NCBI RefSeq assembly: GCF_016086655.4 | Contig: NC_052142.2 | Location: 8,622,422-8,686,421 of the forward strand | Direction: 5' to 3' | Source of the DNA: Lepeophtheirus salmonis | Lineage: Eukaryota > Arthropoda > Copepoda > Siphonostomatoida > Caligidae | Length of the DNA: 64,000 nucleotides | Part shown: piece after piece, positions 43,315-57,170 of the stretch | Layout of the letters: each line of letters starts with the position of its first letter | Position numbering within the stretch: position 1 is the first letter of the stretch | The notes under the pieces: model-generated | The model's database searches: none | What the model was told of the DNA's origin: nothing | What the model saw: the letters and a program-made list of their open reading frames with translations, nothing else | Made by a program: the position numbers and the translations under genes

Positions 43315-44940
43315 GTAAATTAAAAAGTAAATTGATTAATATATTGATTTAAAGAATTCAGAGGTATACTTTTTTAATTATTTTGCTAATTGGAGTTAAA
43401 CAATATAATATATAAAAACATATATTTTGTTTATATAAACATGATAAAGAAATTTCAAAAACAAAATAAAGAAATTTGAATCACAAAATAAATAAATATA
43501 AAATTATTTTAAAGTATATCTACAATTTAGACTAGAAGAGATAGAAAATATAAAGGAATTAAGAGCATTTACCTATGATAAAGATTATAAATACTCATTA
43601 TTTAAAATTCAAGTTAAAGAATTATAGATCCTTTTATTATAAACAGTTACATTAATTAATTAGAAAGAACGAATCAAAAGGGATGGAGAGGGATTAGTTG
43701 TTAAGGTGATTTTTAAAATTTAATGTCTCAGGAGTCAATAGGACGGAGGTTTTTGAGGCAGTTTTTCCAAACTACGATATAGTTGTCATATAATAACTTT
43801 AATACTTATTATTAAAAATTCAGAGGTAGGAAATAGTTCCTATATAGGAAATACAAATAGGTCTGGAGTGACGGATATATTCATTTTTGAGACAGATTAG
43901 AAGTGACTTTCACAATCATTGATGTTAATTTGTATCTTCATAAAAATGAATGAGGTTTCCATTAAAAAAGATGATATCCAAAGATTGAGCCATGATATCA
44001 TCCTCCAAACTGTGCACATCAAATTTAAGGAAGGATGCGAGTGTCTAGATTATACAATTGAAAAGTAATGAATTCATTAGAACAAAGAGTGGATTCAAAT
44101 ACCTCTATTCTAATTTACCGAAGAAAAAATCCGGCTACATCAGGGACAAACTAGAACTACCGAGTAACTCAATTTCAAATATTTATGTAATATAACTTAT
44201 ATCTATATTAAACGTTCTACCATCTAAATGAAATTGATAGCACCTATCATTGTGTTAGAGATGAGTAATTTATTTGTTATGTTTATTAAGGACAAATCAG
44301 GACTCTTTCAATAGAGTAGAATAAAAAATAGAGGTGAATTTACGATTAATATATTCAGGATTTTCAATGAAGTAGCTTTGAATAGGGGTAGAGAACTCCC
44401 TTGGTTCCTTATAGTGTCTATCATTCAATTATTCTTTCACTATATAGAACATCATCAGTATAAGATGATTCCATAAAAAACCTTGAGCGACTGATATATT
44501 TTTTAAGTGATGATCTACGAGATTAGAAGTCACTATACTAGGAATTAATGTTAAAATGTATCTCCACAATAAATCATCAACCCTTTAAAGGAGATGATAG
44601 CCAATGTGTGATAGAAAGATCTTGCTCCGAAGGGTCGAAATCCTTGAACATCAAGGCATACTCCTAGGGTATTAAAATGAGAGGATATGGATTCATTGAA
44701 ACAATGGGTGGATAAAGATCCAAATTTCCTTCGCTATCTGACTTGACAAACACAGGAGAAAAATATTTTTTTACTAAAAGTAAAACTCCTCGAGATGGAG
44801 CTGACTTAAAAAAAAAAAAAAGACACTGAGGGAATAAATATAAAATTTTATTTTGAATCTCTGAGCCTCGTATCCACTAAGATTGTAATGTTATAAAAGC
44901 TCTTAGATTTTATATCATTTAAGATCAAATATGTCTTTCT
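43315..44940. repeat. AT-rich DNA with a diverged direct repeat
   Basis: About 43885-44110 and 44500-44745 share landmarks in the same order: GATTAGAAGT, ATTGATGTTAA or ATTAATGTTAA, GTATCT, GATGATA, then ATTCATT followed by a GTGGAT. They look like two old copies of one non-coding unit about 620 bases apart. No coding frame is supported. Confidence 0.4.
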
Positions 44941-45222
44941 TCAAGAAACAATTGAGTTTACATTATAAGCTACACATGAAAATTTCTCAATGAGACTAAA
45001 AGGGATCATTGTTGTGGTTTTTCTAATTAAGTTTAGTTTTTTAAAGTTTTCTATCTCCCTAGAGTTTCTCCTTAAAGGTGTATAGACCATTTTCAGCCTA
45101 GATGGTGTTATCAACACTTCATGTATTCCTGTGTATGGCAAGAAAAATATTAAACTTAAATTCGTACTGATGAATGAGGCCGCTATAGTTTGCGGAGAGG
45201 TTGTCATCAATAAAGTTTGCAT
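44941..45222 (-). CDS. Hypothetical 93-codon open frame
   Basis: The frame has mixed composition, with a hydrophobic stretch LSLIFFLPYTGI and a basic region RLKMVYTPLRRNSR. No motif is recognised and no splice context could be fixed. A chance frame is quite possible. Confidence 0.2.
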   Translation of the reverse strand: MQTLLMTTSPQTIAASFISTNLSLIFFLPYTGIHEVLITPSRLKMVYTPLRRNSREIENFKKLNLIRKTTTMIPFSLIEKFSCVAYNVNSIVS

Positions 45223-46400
45223 AGTAAAATCAATATAAGAAACGAAATATTAAGATATAATACTATACTGTTATCTACCTATATTCATAATTATCATTAG
45301 TTATTTTGCAGTCTTCATTATAGATCATCTTCATACTCCATAAATAATTATTAATTATTCATTCTTAATATAATTAAGGTAAATTGTATCATCATATTCA
45401 GAACTGTATTTCAGTCCATTTTTTTAGTGTTAAGGTCAATTCCGAGTCATCATATTCCGGATCTTTCTGGTCCTGAGTCATCATGCTACGGGTTTTTCGA
45501 ATTCCGAGAAAGAGTCCTCATGCTCCATGTTCATGCAAAAAACAGTATTGTCTGGATCTACCTGTAGTCTCGTCTTAAGCAAGACATTATTTCATCCCAA
45601 ATTTTCCTAATCTTTGAAACCATTAATTTAAATTTATTTTTGGACTCAATTAACTTTGTGATGGGTAGATAAAACAGAATAATGGTGACAACTTTGGTAA
45701 ATAAAAACCTATATTAAGGAAGGAAACGCTCTCCCTAAACCAGGTAACAACCGCAAAAAGCCAGAACCGCTTTCTAAGTAGCATTTTAGGAAACTTTGGC
45801 CATGATGCAGGGCGAAAATTTGGTTTTAAAGAAGTGGGGACATATTGTTATGGATCCAGGTCAACTACTAAACTTGCCGGGGACCTATAATATGGTAACT
45901 ATAATATTTCCTACGCTAGTGTGTCCCATACTTTACTATGCAATGCCCCTTACGCATTTTTAGCAGAGGGCTCTTTATATTAATCATGTGTACTATACAT
46001 GTGTGTACAGAAAACAATACTCAATTCTCCATCTTCCGGCGTCACTCCCCCCTCCACCCCTGACCTCCCTCACGGCGCCGACTTTCAAAACCATTTTCTT
46101 AGGCGAACTTATTTTTCGGGGACCCTGCTGGAACTTGGGGGGCAGTGCACTCTGCGTATAAGGTAGATACAGACCTGTTTGTATCAAATATCATTTCCTG
46201 GGGCCGAATTTTCTAGAGACACCCTTGTTTTAAGTGCCTGTTACCAAACTGAGCCTGTATAAAAAAGAGCCTAGACCGAAACCAGTGAAACGAAAGAACC
46301 AAGACCAGGACCGAAAGAACTACTGAACCTGAACTAGGCACAACCTTGATTACGAGTCATTCCATCAATAAATAAACAAAGGCAATAAGTTGTACGAATT
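45223..46400. other. Non-coding DNA downstream of the coiled-coil gene
   Basis: Nothing recognised. Base composition rises near 46020-46200, as in an old repeat. Confidence 0.45.
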
Positions 46401-46416
46401 TAAAATAAATCTTTAT

Positions 46417-46446
46417 TTAAACTATAGGACGATTATTTATCCACAT
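46417..46446 (-). CDS. Coiled-coil gene, terminal exon
   Basis: After an acceptor ATTTTTCGCTCAG the minus strand reads MWINNRPIV and TAA. AATAAA overlaps the stop codon. The preceding 85-bp intron (46447-46531) starts GT and ends AG, and the phase is 0, matching the previous exon. The exon is very short, so the call depends on the joined model. Confidence 0.55.
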   Translation of the reverse strand: MWINNRPIV

Positions 46447-46531
46447 CTGAGCGAAAAATTTAATATAAAGGTAAGTTAAATAGATAATTATACATAATTA
46501 AAATTAATTTAGTTATGTTTTTTTATCAAAC

Positions 46532-46663
46532 CTGTGACCTTAAACATTCGTTTTCTAATTTTAAATTTGATAAAGAAGTTTGAAGTGATTCATTCTGTAG
46601 TTCGAATTCCTTTAATTTTTTAGCCCAAATATCACAAAGCTTTTCCAAGTGAGTTTTATAGAC
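46532..46663 (-). CDS. Coiled-coil gene, penultimate exon
   Basis: 132 bp, 44 codons, flanked by acceptor CCCGTTATAG and donor CAG/GTTTGA. The protein runs VYKTHLEKLCDIWAKKLKEF to NLKLENECLRSQ, with clear heptad spacing of Leu, Ile and Phe. It begins in phase 0, as required by the donor of the exon at 57595, and the heptads continue those of ELQRQLLTTVMEKE there. I joined the two exons across a 10.9-kb intron on that basis. Confidence 0.65.
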
Positions 46664-49600
46664 CTATAACGGGAAAATTTACATTAATAACTGCAATTAC
46701 AAAAAAACTTAAAATTATTTTGAACCAACTAAAAAATATAAAATAATAATTATAAATTCGACATTTAAAGAAATTAGTTCAGAAAAACTGATTTTATATT
46801 ATATGAAAAACTTTTTTAGTATTTCACTTATTTATTCCTATTTCCTTATCGCAATTAGTGCTCATTGCATTAAAAAAAAAACCACAAGACTCTATTGTAC
46901 CACCTTGACGTAAAGTTATGCCAGCTTAAATCCGGTGTGGTCATAAGTTACTAGTTTGAATTTAAGTCTAGTAGGTGCAACTATCCAGATTGTTTTAAGA
47001 CAGATAGTTTTTCTAAATAGATTGTATCCAATAGGTATCTACTTGATTCCAACAAATAACATGAACAAATAAAAATATCTATGATTTAATAGAAAGATAT
47101 ATGTAGTTAATGATCAAGAATCAAGGTTAATAGAAATTCAAAGTTATACCATTTCAAGTGTACGACGAATATTTGACTTTTACCACACTTTTTAATAATG
47201 ACTTCATGGAATATGATTGCTTTGCGTGTTTTGTCAAAATCTGTCCGTCTTGCCAAGCAGTGGGTACGATACATCAAACTGAAAATTCTATCAAGTCTAA
47301 CCTTGTATTTCTATTAACCTTGCTAAGAATGACATTTTTGGGAAAATTAATTTCCGATGTGGTCCGATTAGACTAGCAATGAAAAATCTTAAATTAATTT
47401 CATTTGGGGCTCTTAATTTATTTATGAATGTGTAAAACCATTTCTGAACTAGATTACATTATTTCAGCTGATAAATAAAGTACTCTTAAATAAGGGGGAA
47501 AAAGACCAAACTGTCACTATTGTGCTAATGTATCCCTCGGTAAAATATATTTAACCCCATTGACACGAGAAAAATAAAAAAGTCAGTCTATCTAAAATGT
47601 ATATTTTGTGGCATTATTATAATATTATTTAGGCATTTGTAATTCACTTGTGATGTCAAATCCCATCTTTAATTATTACTCTTTATCAATTTAAATAAGT
47701 AATTTAAAAAAAAATCTGTTTAAACTTTTGATAGTTACGAAATCATTAATCATTTGATATCATTAAAGTAATATGATCCCAACAACACCCCCATCCCTAA
47801 AACAAAATTTTACATTAAACCGACAATAAAAACACATATAGAAGAAGGGAAGATAGATAAAAACAGAAATCTTCTCTCCTTCTTTTCTAGATACTATAAA
47901 CTAATTATAGCCCACTATTGTTTGTCAAGACTGGATCCATCATTTTTAAAAGAGTAAAGCTCTATTAGCAATCTCTTTACTAATTATCCAAACCCTTACG
48001 CCAAGGGTTGACCGCTGACGCATATAGTATACTCTGAATTTTTTTAATGATGTTTTTTATCTTGAAAGCCTCCTTTATATTTGCCTCATTCTAGACCAGC
48101 CAGTCGGAGGGATGCAATCTCTTCTTATAATGCCTCCAGATCTCAGCCTCAACTACTCTCAACACAGGATTGATACAAGTGCAAAAAGTCTCAATGATAG
48201 TTCCACAAAAATGGTACATTCGCACCTCAAGACTCTTGTTGGTATAGATCGACGATGTTTGCCAAAAAGGATTTCGGAAAATTATAAAGTGTTTCACTAT
48301 CGACCAATTCTCTCCATTCTTATCCTCACAAGAATCTCAGGGTTAGTACGTTATTGACTGCCATATACGGCTCTACAAAAAATTTCAGACAACTCAAAGC
48401 AAAGAATAATTTGAATTGAATGTTAATTAGAATTATTAAAAGAAGAATAGGATAAATATATACAAATAACGTTTTATTAATTGTATATTTTTTTAATTTT
48501 GGAGAGTCTTCGAGGTGAAATATGACTAAAAGAAGACATCTTTGCTCTTACTTCAAAGAAAAAGAGTACTACCAGGCCGTAATAATAAAGACGCAATACT
48601 GTTTGAACTAAAACAAGGCATTGATTTCGATATTTGATTGATATCTGACGAACATATATAATAAATATATTTAAATTTTAGAAGCAGTAAAATTCGTTTC
48701 TCTGATGGACAATGGTAGAGATTTTATCTCGCCCGACATATCTAGAATTAAAGAAAAAGTTAAAACGCCATTAATTATATTTGTTCTCTTCTTAAAAATT
48801 CAAAAACTATGGAGTTTCCCTTATCAAGCTGTAAAACCATGATTGTAGAGAAGTTGGCACTACTGGAGCCTATCAGAGTCAAAGATATCAGAGCTATTCA
48901 GATTGCACGATATTGTTCCTTCTCCGTTAAGATTCCAAGGGTATATCAGTCTTCTAGGAACTATACTTGGTACATAATACACTACTAACACTCATTGTTG
49001 GATAAAAAATTAAAATTATTCAACCAATCTTATTACTATAATAAAAATTTAAAAAATATTCGGGATATCTACAGAATAATTATTGTGGTTTTTTATCCTA
49101 TTATTTTAAATATTATGAAATTACAGTTCATTCTTTTTTACACAACTTTTAGCTATTCTGTCACTTAGCTTTGTTTATTAATATATCGTCGATTTCTTTA
49201 GAGGAAACGTTTTGTTGATAATAAATTCATAAATAACATCATATACAACAATATTTTTCAAGATTTTTTACTTTGGCGTATAGAAATAATTTTAAGCTTG
49301 AAATTTTTTATAGAAACCAAATACCGATCAATATTTCTAAATAGTGAATTTGCAACCTGAAAATGCTTCGAACCATCAAAGCAATTTGGTTGAAATTGAA
49401 TTGCAAACCACATTAATATTTTCCTGCAACAGCCTTGAAATGAACATATGGCATTATTGTTCAGTCTTGATTTATAAATGGTCCTATTGGACGCTTATAA
49501 ACACTTTGTTCTTACTGCTTACTATGTATTTTTTTGAATCTCTCCTTCAATGTCCATTCATTCATACGCGATTGATAAACCAGCCATTGAAGAGAAAATT

Positions 49601-50328
49601 CTAGCCTTCTTACTCTGCTAGACCAAATCGCTAAATTCACGTTACAAAACACCACATAGGATAGTAGCTAATGATTATAAGCTCTCATGATCTTCTACCA
49701 CAGATTGTAATTCTTTTGCCTGATCCTCCGCTTTTCTACTTCTCGGTGAAACATGATCAATATATTCTAGTTAAACCCCAAACAAGTGTTGGTATAATAT
49801 TCGATCCCCCCCGCTCTTAAGGACAAAGAAGGTTGTGTTCAAATTTCGATCAGTTATAAGCATCGTAATGACTCTAGCAAGCACAAGTAATGATAACAAT
49901 AATAAAACATCAGTATTTTTCTCGAATCAGAGGAATATAGGGATTCGCTCTACTAATGTCATTTAACAACGTAAATTAGAAATAGTCATATAAAATTAAC
50001 GGCACCTAAGAAAGATAAAAACCCAGCTAAATGTAGTAAAAAGATTTTAATTCAACTGATACGCCAGAATAAAAAACTCCCAAGCAAAGAGAAGGGTCGA
50101 CAGTTCAACCAGTCCCTGCCCCCTTCTTACTAAAGCTCTTATTAACGATAAACTTAATGAATTTATAAGGAACCAAAATGTTATCTTATATAAACATATT
50201 TAAATTTTTCTTAAATGGAACGAATACTAATAAAATATGTTTGTATATCATTTTTAAATTTCAAAAAAGAATTATAAAGCTTACAATTATTTGTTTCAAA
50301 TTATGAATGTTACAAGTCCGAACCAACC

Positions 50329-50603
50329 TTGCATATATTTTTTAAGAGAAGCTGTCACGACTTTTCTTTTGATATTCAACACTTTTAACCTTCTGTAAAG
50401 TATATCTTGCCATAAAAACTGATGCCTTTTATTTTCAATGATTCCTCTTTCGAGATTTTGGCATAAATTTTCCTGTACTTATGTCTTTCTCTTTTAGCTT
50501 TTTCTCTATCAAGAGAGCTTGAAGGCCCAATTAATTGCACATCTTCTAAAAGAGAACTATATAAAGCAGCTACTACTGTATATTTAACCTTTATGCCTTC
50601 CAC
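50329..50603 (-). other. Coding-like block, possible exon with a frame change
   Basis: One minus frame reads SSSLDREKAKRERHKYRKIY. A second overlapping frame takes over and reads ENKRHQFLWQDILYRRLKVL, then KRKVVTASLKKYMQ, up to a possible donor AAG/GTTGGT at 50328. The charged, helix-prone content of both frames suggests a real protein with a one-base indel. Alternatives are a decayed exon or a pseudogene in the intron. No family is recognised. Confidence 0.3.
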
Positions 50604-52394
50604 ATTTTATACACAAACTTTTATGAGTAAAAAATAACATTTTCCTTCTCATAAGTGATTTTTATCTTTTTTCGTTTATTTTCTTAATAAATACATCGTG
50701 GTCTAGATGTGACTTTAGAAGATATAAAATATAAAGACATTTTTTAAATAAGTAAAGCTTTTTTTTTATTATGACAAAAAAAAAAATTTACTCAGTAAGA
50801 TTTTTTTTTAGTTCATATAGAAACCATTGCAGACAAAAGGGGGTTATTTTAATGCAAGTATTTATATTTAAAAGTGTTTTATTCATGCGTTACCCCTTCA
50901 TGTACAACATGGCCAGGAAGATTCAACATGACAGGTCCAGCTGATATCTTTGTAAAAGAAAAAGGGTGCTAAGAGAAGGACTGAATGAATTACTGAATTA
51001 AGACCCTTTCTTAATTTCAGCTGCCTGTAATATGATTTTGGGACGAGAAAATGAATTACTGCTACAAAAGGAGAATCTTCAACATTTAGAATAGCACTAG
51101 TGCAGGAAAAATATTATAAATGTATTTAAATTAATATAATCGTAAATAAATTTTATGTTACATTCTTAAAAATAATTTGCAACAAAGATGGGCGAGAGTT
51201 CTTCTTTCAAGGGGAGATGCTAACACTAGGATGAACTATTAAATAATGAACAAAAAAAGAAGAAAGAGCACACTCCACATCCGTTTTTCCTTTTATAATT
51301 GGTTGTTTCATTACAAAAAATTCAACTCTGATCAAAGGAACCGTACTAATCTTTCCACATTTTCCGTTTATGTTATCAAAGAGGAAACACTTACTCTCTA
51401 TGCTCATGTTCGACGTCAAAACGGACGATAGAAATAGTCACATGGCCACTTAGGAAGGGGGGCAACCTAAAATACAGTACACCTGAACAAGTTGGCATAA
51501 ATGACGTCATAGGGAACAGAAAATAGAAAAAGAATCGGCCGAATGACATTTTCTAAAATTGTCATTGTAGAAGTAGAAAGAAATATTTGTATTCTAAAAA
51601 AAGTCAGCAGATATAATTATTTCAAAAAGGTCACAAGAAGGACTTTAAAAAAAGATTTAGTTTAAAAATAAAGTAAAAATATATTCTATTTTTAAGAAAA
51701 ACATATTTTTTGGGGGAAGGGGTGGGGTGTTACAAAAAAAAAACCTATTCCTTCTAGGACGTAAAGAAAATAACTATATAACTACACAGGGGGGTTAAAA
51801 ATTATGTTAAGAACCATTTGGCTTATGAATGACAATTGGCCAGCTTTGTGAGATGTAATCTATTCCATTGACTCCTCAAATATCTCCCTCCCGAGTCTCC
51901 TTTACTTCAATTGAAACTCAATAAACTTTTTAGTCCGATTTTTTAGTAAATATTTCCAGAACACTCAAAATTATAAACATGCTATGATATGCTTCCTTTC
52001 TTGCGCGCATCTTCAAAATGGAATGTAACCTTAGCCGGTCTATTGAAAAAATTTTTTCTTTCAATGAAAAAAATGTTTGAATAGAGAAAAAGGTGTCATG
52101 TATCAATCAGGAATGATTTTTTCTTATCTCTATTTCAGAATTATATGAAATCTAGTATTACCACTATTTTCATGTACTCTACAGTTAATTGTTATCAAAT
52201 CTATTTTAACATCCCTTATAAGAATATAGCTATTCAATTTATAGTATATCAATGGTGATGTTTATCCCTTAAATTACATAAATAAGTATTAAACCAACAA
52301 AAAAACCTCAGATTCTACTCCTCGATGTATTTTTTTCTTTCTGAAGGACAAAAATTGAAGAAAGTTGTGGATTGACGGTGTTAAATCTCCCAAT

Positions 52395-52615
52395 TGTGCT
52401 CCTACGGATCATTCAAGACATTGCAACGTAAGAACTCCTGGCATGTTCAAATTTGTCCTTGTTCAATGAAACTGCAAATGGTCTACTTATACTTAAAATT
52501 GTTTATAGCCTCATTAAATGATCTTTGAAGTTTTTATTGTATACCAAAATATCATCAACCAGTTTCTTTATGTTGTTAAGGCCGCCGTAGCACAGTGCTT
52601 TATTTCCACAAAAAA
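52395..52615 (-). pseudogene. Gypsy reverse transcriptase fragment
   Basis: The minus frame reads GLNNIKKLVDDILVYNKNF and then DHLMRL before a stop. This is the RT active-site region with VDD. A later part resembles the following SLNKDKFEHA segment. It is related in motif to the element at 33-38 kb but not a close copy. Confidence 0.65.
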
Positions 52616-53499
52616 ACTGCTATAAGTATATTTATTAATTTTTACAATTGCAGTTTTAATTTAAGTCTAATATAACGCATTTATCAAATATATATTAGGT
52701 TCGACGGATTTCATACGATTTTTAAAGTAATTATTTTGATCATTATGAAAATAATTTAAATGAATATATTTGTTGATACAGGACAAATTTACGAAAACAT
52801 AAGTTTTTATTTTTTTTTAAATATATAAGTGTATAAAATATGTTATTTTTGTTGATCTTGTTAGAGATGCAATAGACTGTTTCATCATGAAGGCAAAATC
52901 TTTTTTAGAATTGTTACTTCTAACAAAAGGGGCAGATGCCATAACTAAACAATTTTCATCCATGGCTGTGAAGGACCATTCTTCATTAAATAATTATTTC
53001 CACAATTAACATGTCCTGCAGGGTTTCTAATAATTGCTAAAATTAAAGTTTCTCTTAAAATCATTCACTCTTAAATCTTTTCATTCAGTTATAGTGACGA
53101 CTATACTCATTATAAAACCGTTAAACATTTTTACAAATGACAGTAATTTATTTAAGTTTTCCTTTCTATTGTTGTCAATAAGAGAATTGATATGAATATT
53201 ATTTTATTCTAATATATCGTTAAATATTATAGATTGTAAATTATTGATATTAATATAATATATAACTAATTTATTAAACCCAGAGATGACAAAATTTATT
53301 AAAAATGTTGTTGTTTACTATTACATGTAGCTATCGAAGTAAGATATTGTTATAATAGGTTAGAGGAACGTTGTTACAATAAATTAGAAGTATTATCGCA
53401 GTATTTTAAAAAATAATAAAAAACAACATTGCACATGCGTCAACATAACAAAGAAGAGCCACCACGAATTCCTCTGCTATAGAGAATTCTCGGGTCCCT

Positions 53500-54275
53500 T
53501 GGTAAGCTTTATACACGGTAATAGATCATCATTTTCATGTAATCTCCAACCAGGCAGAGACGGCTTCAAGGATCTCCGTCGCATGGAGTACATACTCTTC
53601 CTGCCTTGGTAGAATAGGCAAAAGTTTATTTTTAAATTCATATATTATCCCTTGGACATTAAGAGATAATATATTCAATTTTCAGTTTCTCATTGTATTT
53701 CGATGACGTTGCTACTAGGCAATATAAAGCGCCGAGTTGTTGGCCATACTTTTCAAGGATAATAAAATCCACCATTTTAACAACGGGAGCCACTTTTGAG
53801 CAAAAATAGAGTAAATGGAATGATGTCTAGATGTTTTTTCTTTACAAAAAGAGCATATTCTAGATTCAGCAATTGTTTTGACTTATTAGTAAATAAGGTG
53901 GCCAATCGGGATTTCAACCATTTTTGATAGGAATCTGTTAATTAGTATTTCAAAATTGTTTTAGGGTTTAATATCTTTACCATTTCTTTCAGGTCTAGTC
54001 TCCCCAATCTTCTCTTGACGATGAGAGATGACACTCCGATGTTATTCCCGTTTATTCTATTACTAGAGAGTGCTTCCACTTCTATGAAGAAGGGCGTTGA
54101 AGGCTCGAATTTACAGGTTTTGGAACGGTAGCTTGAGACTAATCTCTTGGTTCTAATTAATAGAAAGAAATTGCCTAGGTTCGTATCTCCACGAGAGATA
54201 TATTGACCAACAGTAGTTAGTCCTGCTTCCCTTAAAAACTCGTCCCATCTTCTCAACCATGCAGTAAAGTTAAGA
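53500..54275 (-). pseudogene. Non-LTR retrotransposon (LINE) ORF2 C-terminal remnant
   Basis: The minus frame (53942-54256) includes MRRWDEFLREAGLTTVGQYI and later RRLGRLDLKEMVKIL. A continuation carries RICSFCKEKTSRHH, like the Cys/His motif at the end of L1-type ORF2 proteins. Frames shift several times. RT motifs are not present in this fragment, so the assignment rests on the C-terminal pattern. Confidence 0.4.
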
Positions 54276-54779
54276 GGTGCGTTAAAGATTGTTAGTATGT
54301 AGAATGTTATTCATAATGGACTCCCACGACCTACCCATCTGTCTCCCGTATTGACAATATTTTTTCACCACCCCAAATAACTCCAATGGTGGCATAAATA
54401 TGTAGACTATCAATAAGATCATGTCAAGTTTTTCTCATGTACTCACATTGATCCTCATAGCCCAGAAATCACTACTTCTCCTCAATCTTGTAAATCAAGA
54501 GAAATTAATCCAAAAGGCCTCTATGATTGGTGATCCGAGGCCCCATTCTTCGATTCGCGTATTTATGCATTAGAAATGTAGGCTCTTGATCAAAACCTAT
54601 TCGTTGTACCATATCTTAGAAGAACTTTCTGTATAAAGTATTGCTAATTAAGTTATTTCATAAGTTGTTAGAAATATATATTCAGGTCTGATAAGGATTA
54701 ATGAGAAAACGAGCCATTGATAGACTCAGTTGCTGAAGAGTTGGCATTTTACGAAAACACATAACCCTAAACATCTACG

Positions 54780-55930
54780 AAGGGTATTTACATTCTATAT
54801 TTTTTGATCAAGGTATATAATAAGCTAAAATAAAAATAAACAAACACGACATATTTCGAATACGAACTTAAATATGTAAATCTAGGGTTAGAGAGACAAA
54901 GCAGTTTAACAAATGCCAAACATTTAAGATGCAATACAGTTAAGATAAATATAGGGCATCTGAAATTAGAGAGGGCCTGAAACCTTCCCATAGAGTCGGC
55001 CCTAACCATACGTACCGCAATGAACCAAATTCGATAATTATATGAGTGTCGAATATTCTTTAAGATCTGTTTCTGTTTTCATTAAATATGTATTTTAAGT
55101 TTATTCAATAAATAACTTAATAGATGGAATTAAACATTGACAAATGAAATTACATTAATATTTATTTTCAAAATTAATGAAGTTGGAGCCAGGTTCTCAT
55201 TCTAAATTATATTAAATGAATATTCATTTTCTTTGATAAACAATAATGATTACCATTATTAAAAATGTAGTTACAGATTCATATGTCATTGTGTCATACT
55301 AGAAAAATACATATAAAATTCGTTGAATGAGCCTACAAGTCACTTGTTAGGTTATCATAACTTTGCTTAATATCCGTTGGAAATGTGAATTCACAGTCCT
55401 AGATATACAACTTCGAGGATTCAAGTCTTTTAAGTAACTACATAAAGCATCCTATTTCCTGCTCTTTGGGCAAGAAAGGAGGTTTATGAAGAGAAAAATA
55501 CCATCCTTTCATTGCAATATAAGATTATTACAACTGTAACGAGCTTTACAGTTTTCCTTGCACTCTCCAACAACCAAACCTTCGATTGCCTCGCCGAATC
55601 CTTACAGTTGTTTTTCTCGCTACAGCCAACCGCCTCTTCTTCTAACACATCCTGTTTCATAACGAAGTGGAAATCACTATTCTTGCCTATATTAATACTA
55701 ATACTTGTTCGTCAATCCATGAGTCTTGTACAATATGAATAATCCATCATGTTTTATGATATAATAATTGATAACAGAGAATTAAGTGATTAGCACTTCT
55801 TCCATTCAAACCCCTGTCGTGTTTGTTTATCTTTCTTTTATCTTAATAGGTATTATATCAGGTTAAAATAATTTAACGATTTTTTCCACTTTGTCACTTT
55901 CATCTTTTTCCCTTGGCATTTTTACCTAAA
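54780..55930 (+). repeat. Repeat family R1, copy B (empty maT site)
   Basis: Aligns with both halves of copy A without the maT element. The junction AGGTTTATGAAG with one TA at 55485-55486 is the uninterrupted target site. It ends with a TTTTTCCCTTGGCATTTTTACC-like pyrimidine segment near 55930. Confidence 0.75.
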
Positions 55931-56398
55931 ATCAGATGAACTTATAAAAACCTGGGGGGTAAAATTGATCAACTGGAATTTGGATCTATGCCACTTTCTA
56001 GTTAAATTTTTTAAAGCAGAACCAAAACTAATTCATTTATAATCCCGAATTGAATGAAGTATTTTTTTCTTATTAGTTGGAAATGTTATTCTGAGTTCCT
56101 TTAAATAATTTCAAAAATAAAGTGTTTCCCCAATACACACTTAAACTTATGTAATTAGGTAACATAAAGGCTTATTTAGAAGTTTTTAATGAATCATTTG
56201 AAGCTACATTTTTCGGCAATTAAACAATTAATCTGCAATGTGATAAGACTTAAATTCCGACCCACTTCAATCTTTTCAAACGGTACGAAGTAGAGATAAA
56301 CAAAAAATTACGTGACAACTAATCCTCCACCCTACAAAGATGGCAGTTGAAGCCCTCTAAATTGACAGAAAGACGTCATCGCAAATTCACCTGAGTCT

Positions 56399-57170
56399 AA
56401 GCAACAGATGGGTTTCTTATATTTAAACCTTTGAGAAGGGTGTTTATCAGCATTTGATACTTAGAATCTTTATTTGCAGCAGTTATCAATTGTTGTAGAG
56501 CAGGATAAATTGGTTGAGTGATTAGAAGGATTAGGGACATTTTGGAACTTTCTGGCACATCGAAAACAGGATATCCAAAGAGAACATCAGCAGTAATGTT
56601 AATTTTGGCGTGAGTCCACTTTATTTCAAATGTATATCCTACGTGCTTCTCCATTATTCTTTAAAGTCTGGCACTTACCACGGCATCTATATTCTTCCCA
56701 TTGCCCCCAAATGAGGCTTGTGGTATGTTACTACAGTAAATAATATGCCGTGCACTTTGCAACGAGTCATATCCGAGTGTAAGGCTATGGCTTCTATTTC
56801 GCAAAGCGTTTACTCTGCCTCACTTAAAAAACGAGAGCCACATTTTATTAGCTTTGTAATCCAACCTATATACATTTGCATTAGAGCAAATCCTAAGCCT
56901 TAGAATCTTGAAGCGTCTGTAAGAAGAGTGGTTGGAAGTTGAGAATCAAAATGAGATAGAACCGGCCATCCCAAGATGTCAGAATATTTTAATTTCTTGG
57001 AAAGTAACCTCATGTTCCGTTAACCACATGAATTCATTTTTATTTACAGTCGAAGAGGTTCAGCAAAATCAACGATATCTGGAATGAAACTACTTAGTTG
57101 GTTTGTAAGTCCTGTGAATGAACTCAGAACTGTAACATTTTGAGGTGTAATGAATGAATTTACCCTATAG
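56399..57170 (-). pseudogene. Gypsy RT-RNase H fragment
   Basis: On the minus strand the order is LTNQLSSFIPDIVDFAEPL (RT connector), TLLTDASRF (RNase H start), CEIEAIAL, FTVVTYHKP and TFEIKWTHAKINITADVLF, the end of RNase H. Stops and shifts break it. The last frame stays open to 56399. Its order relative to the RT piece at 52.4 kb is reversed, so the two are independent fragments. Confidence 0.75.

Noticed and set aside
48820..48990. Coding-looking plus frame beginning MEFPLSSCKTMIVEKLALLE
   Set aside because: No family recognised and no splice or expression evidence; it lies in the large intron on the opposite strand.
51207..51431. Overlapping plus and minus frames of 60-70 codons
   Set aside because: Both strands open over the same bases with no domain; the content cannot be assigned to either strand.
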